Positions 56,553 through 64,000 of a DNA stretch of 64,000 nt are shown in pieces (positions within the stretch are counted from its first letter, which is position 1; each line of letters opens with the position of its first letter). A model generated the notes under the pieces. That model worked only from the letters and a program-made list of their open reading frames with translations, did no database searches and had not been told where the DNA came from. Both the position numbers and the translations under genes were made by a program. Origin of the DNA: Macquaria australasica (Eukaryota > Chordata > Actinopteri > Centrarchiformes > Percichthyidae); assembly GCA_005408345.1 (NCBI GenBank), contig SEMN01000869.1, forward strand, positions 104,883 through 168,882, read 5' to 3'.

Positions 56553-56734
56553 CTGACGTTAACTAACGTTGATGTGAAATCAATAAGCTAACGTCGACGA
56601 TTAGCTAACAATAACAAACGCTAGCTAGCTCTTATGATGAACTACGGAGGCAAACTGTTGGTAAACATGTTAATTAAACTATAAAGCTGATAATGTGAAA
56701 CACTCTTAAAGGGAAATGTGTTTTTAATAATTAC

Positions 56735-56807
56735 CTCTTAAATGATTTAATCCCACTTTATCAACAGGCCAAGCCAGACCGGTGTTCCACGGACCGGAAG
56801 CAGCCAT
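56735..56807 (-). CDS. Unrecognised gene, first exon
   Basis: Minus strand. ATG at 56805-56807 in a CpG-rich context; it encodes MAASGPWNTGLAWPVDKVGL and NHLR, then a donor (AAGAG followed by GTAATT). The start is chosen because it is the first ATG after the promoter-like motifs and because the exon ends in phase 1, which the next exon accepts. With the other three exons it gives a small protein of perhaps 150-200 residues. I do not recognise the gene. Confidence 0.55.
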
Positions 56808-56850
56808 TGACAGCTCGCTCCACACTCGCGAGAATGTGAGAATGGCACTC
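56795..56850 (-). promoter_or_regulatory. CpG-type promoter of the unrecognised minus gene
   Basis: CTCGCGAGA (56825-56833), nearly the full palindromic TCTCGCGAGA promoter motif of vertebrate housekeeping genes, lies 18 bp upstream of the ATG on the minus strand. GACCGGAAGC (about 56792-56801) holds an ETS-type GGAA site just inside the coding start. No TATA box. Confidence 0.5.
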
Positions 56851-56859
56851 ACTCGCACA

Positions 56860-57785
56860 GCTTTCTGAGATTTCACGCTCACTGAGCTTCATGAATAGAT
56901 GTTGATTATATTTGCCGTGCGTTTTAATGTATGATGAATATTTCAAAATTGCAAATCAAATTGCCATACTGCCATTTTCTGGGGGTTATTATCTCCTTAT
57001 ACTGGATTTAATACCATAATATAATACTGTATATCAGGACTTCTCGAAGTCCGGATCTCTCAAGTCAACCCGGACCCAGCCCATACCTCATGTTATGAAT
57101 GCAATACGTTATGAAGTGTAACGTTTTTTATTTTGAAATACATACATACATACATACAATATTGATCAATAAATTGTTAGTGACGTTGAATATACAGTGT
57201 AGGTAGAGATCATTCACAGCGATCCTGTCCCCTGATGAATGTGGTTTTAATCTGCCTTAAATCTCCTTGTCGTTGACATCGTTGTTATGGCAACATTAAC
57301 TGCAGGAAAGAGTGCTGTGTGTTGTTGCTGCCGAGTTCAGTAGTGCAGTAATGTTACACAGGAGAATTTACTATTAGCTCCTAAATCGCAGATACAGAAT
57401 GTCTCGTTTTCTCTAGTACACTATTTCTACAGCTAGTGTAAATGTAGCTGTAAGAATATGTGTGAGTCAGAAATAAGTATGGACTAACCATCTGAGCTGT
57501 GTCTGCCATGATTTCTTTTTTGGCCAAATCAAAAGAGATGGGACGTTAATTAATTGCGACAACGAGTAGCTTGTGAAAAGTGGTAATTATGGTGGTAATG
57601 TAAAATGTCACTATGACACCAAGCACAGCCATTTCAAACAGTAGTCTCCACAGAACAGCAACTGACTGCAGGCAAACAATGGCATTTCTCCCACTAGGAT
57701 CAAATGTATTTTGACTGTCTTGACTGTTCTGAACTTGAATGTATGCTGCTTAAAAGTTATAAGTGAGTTCATGTTAAATGTTGTT
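56860..57785. other. No supported gene
   Basis: It contains (ACAT)n at about 57140-57159. It could hold a divergent transcript from the CpG promoter, but no exon was recognised. Confidence 0.4.
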
Positions 57786-57931
57786 TTGAACCTTCAGGGA
57801 ACGTTCCCTAAAGGTTCTCTGGAAGCTTTTTAAAAACCCTTTACATTACCTTCAGAGAACCTTTAGGGAACGTTTCCTGAAGGTTCTCTAAAGGTTTTTT
57901 AAAAAACCTTCACACAACCTTTAGAGAACGT
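57786..57931. repeat. Palindromic tandem repeat (GGGAACGTTCCC type)
   Basis: Two and a half units of about 60 bp with GGGAACGTTCCC/GGGAACGTTTCC and AGGTTCTCTnnAnG, each followed by an A/T-rich TTTTTAAAAAACC joint. It ends directly at the start of the LINE 5' leader (57932). Confidence 0.65.
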
Positions 57932-58377
57932 TGCACGCGCCGCCAGTTGCAAGTCACGGCGGTGCGTGCACACGCAGCGGCTTCTCTCTCTCCCGAGACA
58001 GTGGGGTTTTTTTTGTGTTTTTGTGCTCTTGTCATGTGTTTTTGTATGTCTCCGCTGCGTACACCCATCTTGAAGCGCACACATAGTCGTGAGCTTTTGC
58101 TCAATGTCGGCAGAACCACAGTTAAACTCCGCGCTCGTAGAAGAACTACGAGACTGCGGTCTGCTCCGGAGGCCTGCACCATCACCAACCCCCAGTCCTG
58201 CACCTCGCCCACAGTGGAGGCGACACAAGCTGCGTGAGAGGAAGCAGAGCGGGGGAAGCGCGGAGGTATCTGAACTAGTTTAGCGGTTAGCCCACACAAG
58301 CCGGCCATCCCCACCATTGTCCTGGCCAACGTACGCTTTCTGGACAATAAACTGGACTACTGACAACTCAGAAGACT

Positions 58378-59145
58378 GTGAGAGAGTGCTGTGTTTTTGT
58401 GTTTACGGAAACATGGCTCAATAACGTCACGGACCGTGCCATTCAGCTGGAGCGGCTAACTTGCTATCGAGCAGACAGAGCTCTAGTTGAAGGAGGCAAG
58501 ACACTGTGTTTAGACTGTGTTTACATCAATGATGCCTGGTGTCGTGATGCTGCTGTGGTCTGCAAACACTGCTCACTGTTAGTGGAGTTTATGGTTATCA
58601 AATGCCGACCATTCTATCTTCCGAGGGAGTTTACAGCCATACTGCTTGTTGCTGTTTACATCCCTCCGAGCTCCAGTTGCAACAACAGGAGCGAGGCATT
58701 GAATGAACTGTACCAGCACATCAGTGAGCAGCAGACATCAGTGAGCAAATGCCGACCATTCTATCTTCCGAGGGAGTTTACAGCCATACTGCTTGTTGCT
58801 GTTTACATCCCTCCGAGCTCCAGTTGCAACAACAGGAGCGAGGCATTGAATGAACTGTACCAGCACATCAGTGAGCAGCAGACAACCCACCCGGATGCTT
58901 TTCTCATCTTGGCTGGGGATTTCAACCATGCAGACCCAAAGAGTGTGTTTCCAAAAATATATCAACACATAGACTTTCCAGCACGTGGAAACAACATACT
59001 GGACCAGGTTTACACCACCCAGAGAGGAGCTTGCAAGGCCCTTCCCCTCCCCCACCTTGGTGCCTCTGATCACATCACTATTATGCTAATGCAAGCATAC
59101 AGACCACTGGTTAAAGTCATCAAACCAGTTCTTAAACAGTGTTAG
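58378..59145 (+). pseudogene. APE-type endonuclease of the non-L2 LINE, with internal duplication
   Basis: A single open frame of 255 codons carrying all the main nuclease boxes (TETW, YIPPSS, GDFN, SDH). The enzyme would nick target DNA to prime reverse transcription. The first strand of the fold (LANVRFLDNKLD, 58298) is separated by a stop and frameshift. A duplicated 49-residue block (KCRPFYLPREFTAILLVAVY to the HISEQQT end, twice) disturbs the core sheet, so the protein is most likely inactive. The GTG at 58378 is only where the frame opens, not a real start. Confidence 0.75.
58600..58884 (+). repeat. In-frame tandem duplication, two identical 138-bp copies
   Basis: 58600-58737 and 58747-58884 are identical as far as I can read, separated by TCAGTGAGC. 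The period is 147 bp, exactly 49 codons. The joint repeats a TCAGTGAGCA motif that also lies near the end of each copy, which points to slippage or unequal exchange at this motif. Confidence 0.9.
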
Positions 59146-59740
59146 ATCCCGGTAAAAGCCCTGTACAGGACTCACTGGACCAGCTCTCCGTTTAAAGGGT
59201 CCGATCTTCAGTTCTATGGAAATCTAATCCTATTAGAAATTCTAAAGATATTTAAGCTGGTGTCGAGGAAACTCGCCTAGCTTCTAACTGCCTACATCCG
59301 GTCGTCTACCCTGCTTCCTCTGATAACTACACCCGACTGAGTAGCTTTGGTCGTCGGATTTAGTCACCAGACACGCCCGTTAACGGCAGCTTTCCTCTTA
59401 TAGATCTGTGCACTTGGTAAGTTGCTAGGTTTGGGTTAGATGGCTTGGATAATAAGCCCTCAGGGTCTGTTTAACAATCTTTAGTGGACAAAAACTAGAA
59501 TAACCTTTCAGAACCTTATAGATGTTGAGCACACATAAACTTAACTTTTTACTATCATGAGAAGCTTTTAGCAATGAATGAGTGAACAATTTACTTTATA
59601 ATAATTTTTAGGTTTATTGCAGGAATTTAGCAAGGGTATAGGAGAGTTTGATTAGGAGAGATGGCATTCATCCCACTTTGGATGGAGCCGCTCTCATATC
59701 TAGAAATCTGACCGAGTTTATTAGTGGCCCAAAGCCATGA
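59146..59740 (+). pseudogene. L2 ORF1, C-terminal half with esterase-type tail
   Basis: Open pieces include ASNCLHPVVYPASSDN and YTRLSSFGRRI (about 59279-59360). The tail reads RDGIHPTLDGAALISRNLTE and ends FISGPKP (stop at 59738). D-x-x-H-P near the C-terminus is the catalytic Asp/His block of SGNH-type esterases. Such an esterase domain is known in ORF1 of CR1/L2-type LINEs, including the fish ZfL2 type. A stop just upstream (TAG, about 59642) and other breaks make this copy non-functional. Confidence 0.6.
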
Positions 59741-59776
59741 CAACTCAGAGTTCAGACCATAGACTTAATACAGTCT

Positions 59777-62700
59777 GTGGTCCAGACCAGGAGGCAGAGT
59801 TGCAGTCCTACACGCTTCTCTGCGCTTCCATTAGAGCAGTTACCCACCCTAAACTCCACAGAGAGGTTGTCTGCCCCCAGACCACTTGAATTATTTAAAT
59901 CAAAAGTAAACAGAAGAAGAGTTACACATAAAAACCTAGTAAAAAGTAAAACCACCACTGCAGTACAACAAAATAGGAGAATTAAATGTGGACTCTTAAA
60001 CATCAGATCTCTCTCATCTAAAGCTGTTCTAGTAAACGATCTAATATCAGATCATAATATTGATTTATTTTGTCTTACTGAAACCTGGCTGTGTCAAGAT
60101 GAATATGTCAGCCTAAATGAATCCACTCCCCCCAGTCACATTAATACTCACATTCCTCGAGGCTCAGGCCGAGGAGGTGGAGTTGCAGCCATCTTCGACT
60201 CAAGCCTATTAATCAAACCTAAACCTAAACTAAATTATAACTCGTTCGAAAGCCTTGTTCTTAGCCTTTCACACCCAACCTGGAAAACAGTACAGCCAAT
60301 TCTATTTGTTATAGTGTACCGAGCTCCTGGACCGTATTCTGAATTTTTATCTGAATTCTCAGAGTTCTTATCAGGTTTAGTCCTAAAACAGATAAAATAA
60401 TTATTGTAGGTGATTTTAATATTCATGTGGATGTAGAAAATGATAGCCTTAGTGCTGCGTTTATCTCATTAATAGATTCGATTGGCTTCTGTCAGAGTGT
60501 ACATAAACCCACTCACTGTTTTAACCACACCCTCGACCTTGTTCTTGTTTATGGCATTGAAATTGAACATCTAATAGTCTTTCCACAGAATTCTTTTTTT
60601 ATCAGACCATTTTTTATTAACTTTTGAATTCCTATTGCTGGACTGCACGCCATTGGGCAAACATTCCTACACTAGATGTCTATCTGATAGTGCTGTAGCT
60701 AAATTTAAGGAAGTGATTCCATCGGCATTTAATTCAGTTCCATGTCTCAATGTAACAGATGACTCATATGCTAACTTTAGTCCCTCCCAAATTGATCATC
60801 TTGTTGATACTGCTGCAGGCTCACTGTGAATAACACTCGACTCTCTATAAAAAGAAGATAATAAAACAGAGGAGGTTAGCTCCATGGTATAACCCGCAAA
60901 CCCGCAAATTAAAACAAACATCGCGAAAACTTGAAAGGAATTGGCGTTCCACCAATCTGGAAGAATCACGTTTAGCCTGGCAAGATAGTCTTAAAATTTA
61001 TAGGAAGGCCCTCCGAATGCCAGAGCAGCTTACTACTCATCATTAATAGAGGAAAATAAGAACAACCCCAGGGTTTCTGTTCAGCACTGTAGCCAGGCTG
61101 ACAAGAGAGTCACAGCTCTGTTGAGCCATGTATTCCTATAGACCTCAGTAGTAATGACTTCATGAGCTTCTTTAAAGATAAAATTCTAACTATTAGAGAA
61201 AAATTCAGCACCTCCTGCCCTCAGTTGGTACTGACTTATCTTCAAACACAGGAACCTTAGAAACAACTGTAAAACCTGTACATTTAGACTGCTTTTCTCC
61301 CATCAACCGTAATCAACTAACTTCCATGATTTCCTCATCTAAGCCATCAACGTGTCTTTTAGACCCCGTCCCAACTAGGCTGCTTAAAGAAATTTTACCC
61401 TTAGTTAGCACTTATTTACTAGATATGATCAATCTGTCCTTATTAAAAGGCTATGTGCCACAGTCCTTTAAAGTAGCTGTAATTAAGCCTCTTCTTAAAA
61501 AGCCCACTCTTGATCCAGGGATTTTGTCAAATTATAGACCTATATCTAACCCTCCTTTTCTCTCTAAGGTCCTTGAGAAAGCAGTCGCCAATCAGTTGTG
61601 TGACTTTCTACACAACAACAAGCTGTTTGAGGATTTTCAGTCAGGATTTAGAGTGCATCATAGCACAGAGACAGCACTGGTGAAAGTTACAAATGACCTT
61701 CTAATTGCATCAGACAAAGGACTTGTCTCTGTACTTGTCTTACTAGATCTTAGTGCTGCATTCGATACCATTGACCATCACATTCTATTACAGAGACTAG
61801 AACATTTTATTGGCATTAAAGGTACTGCACTAAGCTGGTTTAAATCCTATTTATCAGATCGTTATCAGTTTGTACACGTTAATGATGAATCCTCTATGCA
61901 CGCCAAAGTTAGTCACGGAGTTCCACAAGGTTCTGTGCTTGGACCAATTCTATTTACCTTGTATATGCTTCCTTTAGGCAATATTATTAGGAAGCACTCC
62001 ATAAATTTTCATTGTTATGCAGATGATACCCAATTGTATTTATCGATCAAGCCAGATGAAACCAATCAATTAGCTAAACTTCAAGCATGCCTTAAGGACA
62101 TAAAAACCTGGATGACCTGCAATTTTCTGATGTTAAACTCAGACAAAACCGAAGTTATTGTACTTGGCCCCGAACACCTTCGAAACACATTATCTAAAGA
62201 TATAGTTTCTCTAGATGGCATTGCCCTGGCCTCCAGCGAAACCGTAAGGAATCTTGGAGTTATCTTTGATCAGGATATGTCCTTTAACTCCCAAATAAAA
62301 CAAACTTCAAGAACTGCCTTTTTTCATTTACGTAACATTGCAAAAATCAGACACATCCTATCTCAAAAAGATGCAGAAAAACTAGTCCATGCATTTGTTA
62401 CGTCTAGGCTGACTATTGCAACTCTCTATTATCAGGCTGCCCCAATAAATCCCTTAAGACTCTCCAGCTGATTCAGAATGCTGCGGCACGTTTACTGACA
62501 AGAACCAGAAAAAGAGAACATATTTCTCCAATATTAGCTTCTCTACACTGGCTCCCTGTAAAATCCAGAATAGAATTTAAAATCCTTCTCCTCACCTTCA
62601 AAGCCCTAAATGGTCAGGCACCATCATATCTTAAAGAGCTCATAGTACCCTATTACCCCACTAGAGCACTGCGCTCCCAGAATGCAGGGTTCCTTGTGGT

Positions 62701-62878
62701 TCCTAGAGTCTCTAAAAGTAGAATGGGAGCCAGAGCCTTCAGCTATCAAGCTCCTCTCCTGTGGAACCAGATCCCAGTTTGTGTACGGGAGGCGGACAAC
62801 CTCCTCACATTTAAGAGTAGGCTTAAGACTTTCCTCTTTGATAAAGCTTATAGTAGGGCTGACTCAGGTGACCCCTGA
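59777..62878 (+). pseudogene. L2 ORF2: APE endonuclease and reverse transcriptase, copy F
   Basis: 59777-60400: LLNIRSLSSKAVLVNDLISD, CLTETWL and VIVYRAPGPY, then a one-base shift (about 60385) to IIIVGDFNIHVDVEND and HTLDLVL. The SDH box is spoiled near 60600. A deletion near 60850 shortens the linker. 61326-62471 is 381 open codons: VIKPLLKKPTLDPGILSNYR, LLDLSAAFDTIDHH (A), GVPQGSVLGPILF (B), CYADDTQLYLS (C), SDKTEVIVLGP (D) and NLGVIFDQDMSFNS. A one-base loss near 62411 shifts the end; WNQIPVCVREADN to DSGDP closes at 62878. It is the protein that nicks DNA and copies L2 RNA, and this is its most complete copy in the window, with three to four breaks. Confidence 0.92.
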
Positions 62879-63565
62879 GCCACCCCTTAGTTATGCTGCT
62901 ATAGGCCTAGACTGCCGGGGGACTTCCTATGATGCACTGAGCTCCTTTCTCCTCCTCTTCCTCTCCATCTGTACGCCCTCATATCCCATCAATGCTTGTT
63001 ATTAATTCAACTTCTTCCCGTAGTTGTGTGCTTTCTCTCTCTCTCTCTCTCCCCTTCTGTTGCTTTCTGCAGGTGTTTCTGCCTCTGGAGCTGTGGAAGT
63101 CTGGGTCTGTGGTTGCTGCCGCCTGCTGCCCCCGTGCTCCTGCTCTGCACCCGCTGATGCTATTGCTGTTGTTGCTGTTATTGGTGTTGCTATTGTAGTG
63201 TTGCTCTTAGTGTTGTTTCTGTTGGTGTTAACATCAATGCCATTACCATATCTATGCTGTATTGAGCTGCTGTATGTTCTCTTTCCTCCTGCTCTCTCTC
63301 TCCCGCTCCCCCCTTCCCCTTCAACCCAACCGGTCGAGGCAGATGACCGCCCACCTTGAGCCTGGTTCTGCTCGAGGTTTCTACCTGTTAAAAGGGAGTT
63401 TTTCCTTGCCACTGTCGCATAGTGCTTGCTCATGGTGGGAACTGTTGGGTCTCTGTAAATATAAAGAGTCGGTCTAGACCTGCTCTATTCGAAAAAGTGC
63501 CCTGAGATAACTTTGTTATGATATGGCGCTATATAAATAAAACTGAATTGAAAACTGAATTGAAT

Positions 63566-64000
63566 AGCAACAGCTCTTAAAATCAGTACTTCAATCAATC
63601 ACAAAATAATAATAATCAAATACCTCTTTCTCTCTTGTCTATATTGAATCTCCAAATATAAAATCTTTGGGTAGGAAAAGGGAGGCTAGCCTGGCCAGTA
63701 TTAACCTTCCATGGTCCTCCTGCCAAGGAGAAGAGTCCTCGATGGAAATCCAAAACTCAGTACAAAGTCCCAAAAGTTCCAAACAACTCTCCTCCTCTGA
63801 TGGCAGGGAGAGCTGAGGTTCCCCGATGTCCTATCTTGATCAGCAACGGTCTATTTTCTTGATCTCTTGGTAATCCTCTGTTTGTTGCCGATCCGTCGGA
63901 GTCCTCCAGTGCTGGCTGGTATCCAATCCTTTGCTGTCTAAAGTGTTTCCTCGCCACTCGCACCGCTCTGAGGCTCGAAGTCTCTGACTTCTCTTTTTAT
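63566..64000. other. No supported gene
   Basis: Unassigned sequence downstream of L2 copy F. A 68-codon minus frame (63757-63963) has no recognised motif. It does not continue the LINE interrupted at 59145. Confidence 0.4.

Larger units (their letters stand above)
57932..59145 (+). mobile_element. LINE of another family: 5' leader and endonuclease
   Basis: GC-rich leader (57932-58290), then an APE-type endonuclease: KPAIPTIVLANVRFLDNKLD at 58298 (the usual start of the fold, in another frame), a stop and a one-base shift near 58362, then VFVFTETWLNN (catalytic Glu), VAVYIPPSS, ILAGDFNHADP (catalytic Asp/Asn), NNILDQVY and HLGASDHI (Asp-His). It ends KPVLKQC at 59145, where L2 copy F begins; the reverse transcriptase is not present on the other side of that copy. 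Distinct in sequence from L2; clade not assigned (Rex1-like is one possibility). An in-frame 147-bp tandem duplication lies in the middle. Confidence 0.75.
59146..63565 (+). mobile_element. L2 LINE copy F, longest and best preserved
   Basis: 5'-truncated inside ORF1. It then has the ORF1 end (59740), ORF2 endonuclease (59777-60700), linker (60735-61095), reverse transcriptase (61200-62470), C-terminus (62696-62878) and 3' UTR (62879-63565) with a CT-rich tract (63035-63060), the CCAACCGGTCGAGGCAG block, TATATAAATAAAACTG and TGAAT repeats. It interrupts or abuts the other LINE at 59145. Used here as the reference for the other copies. Confidence 0.92.

Noticed and set aside
57899..58347. Minus-strand frames of 109 and 145 codons, Arg/Ser-rich
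   Set aside because: Antisense to the GC-rich LINE leader; no motif.
1..64000. CRISPR arrays, bacterial operons, phage genes, rRNA genes
   Set aside because: None found. Tandem repeats here are microsatellites or irregular units without spacers, and the gene structure is eukaryotic.

Overview
The window reads as teleost (probably percomorph) nuclear DNA. It is AT-rich and intron-rich, has long (GT)n, (CA)n and tetranucleotide tracts, and is crowded with fish-type L2 LINEs, Tc1/mariner elements and solo LTRs. There are no prokaryotic operons, rRNA genes or CRISPR arrays. Most long open frames belong to retrotransposons. Host-like coding sequence occurs only as short exons flanked by AG/GT splice sites, found here by hand translation.

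Host-like material. (1) A SWIM zinc-finger pseudogene exon (1377-1837, minus). (2) Two orphan minus exons (3771-3976 and 4925-5021). (3) A decayed integrase-core (rve-type DDE) gene (9760-10340, plus). (4) A minus pseudogene with a SAM-type fold (11740-12277). (5) A two-exon fragment around 20.6-20.9 kb (minus). (6) SAM-type exons at 24135-24550 (plus) and a HECT C-lobe exon at 32590-32873 (plus), which may be the two ends of one transposon-invaded gene. (7) A three-exon integrase-core gene on the minus strand (41785 down to 33061). All its junctions are in phase, and the only break seen is one in-frame TGA. (8) An unrecognised four-exon gene (56807 down to 54865, minus) with a CpG-type promoter and a retroviral-type solo LTR in an intron.

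Mobile layer. Six sizeable copies of one L2-clade LINE lie at 25.7-28.1 (+), 34.2-36.7 (-), 36.8-40.8 (-), 47.5-51.1 (+), 51.8-53.9 (-) and 59.1-63.6 kb (+), with a 3' UTR scrap at 155-360. Together they show an ORF1 with a CxxC/coiled-coil start and an esterase-type tail, an ORF2 with APE endonuclease and reverse transcriptase, and a long CT-rich 3' UTR ending in TGAAT-type repeats. No copy is intact. Older or different LINEs lie at 3.0-3.8, 15.7-17.6, 17.6-17.8, 47.3/51.1 and 57.9-59.1 kb. Two Tc1/mariner elements are present: a DD34E copy (12665-14087, minus) and a DD36E copy with both ends and TA flanks (28239-29450, plus). Two solo LTRs have clear target duplications (15769-16182, GATAT; 55566-56269, TGAC).

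Nesting is a main theme. An L2 sits inside another LINE and itself carries an inverted L2 3' end. A solo LTR splits an old LINE reverse transcriptase next to its YADD box. Two L2s fill an intron of the integrase gene. Two L2 copies share the same fold-back duplication, which suggests a common defective ancestor or a segmental copy.
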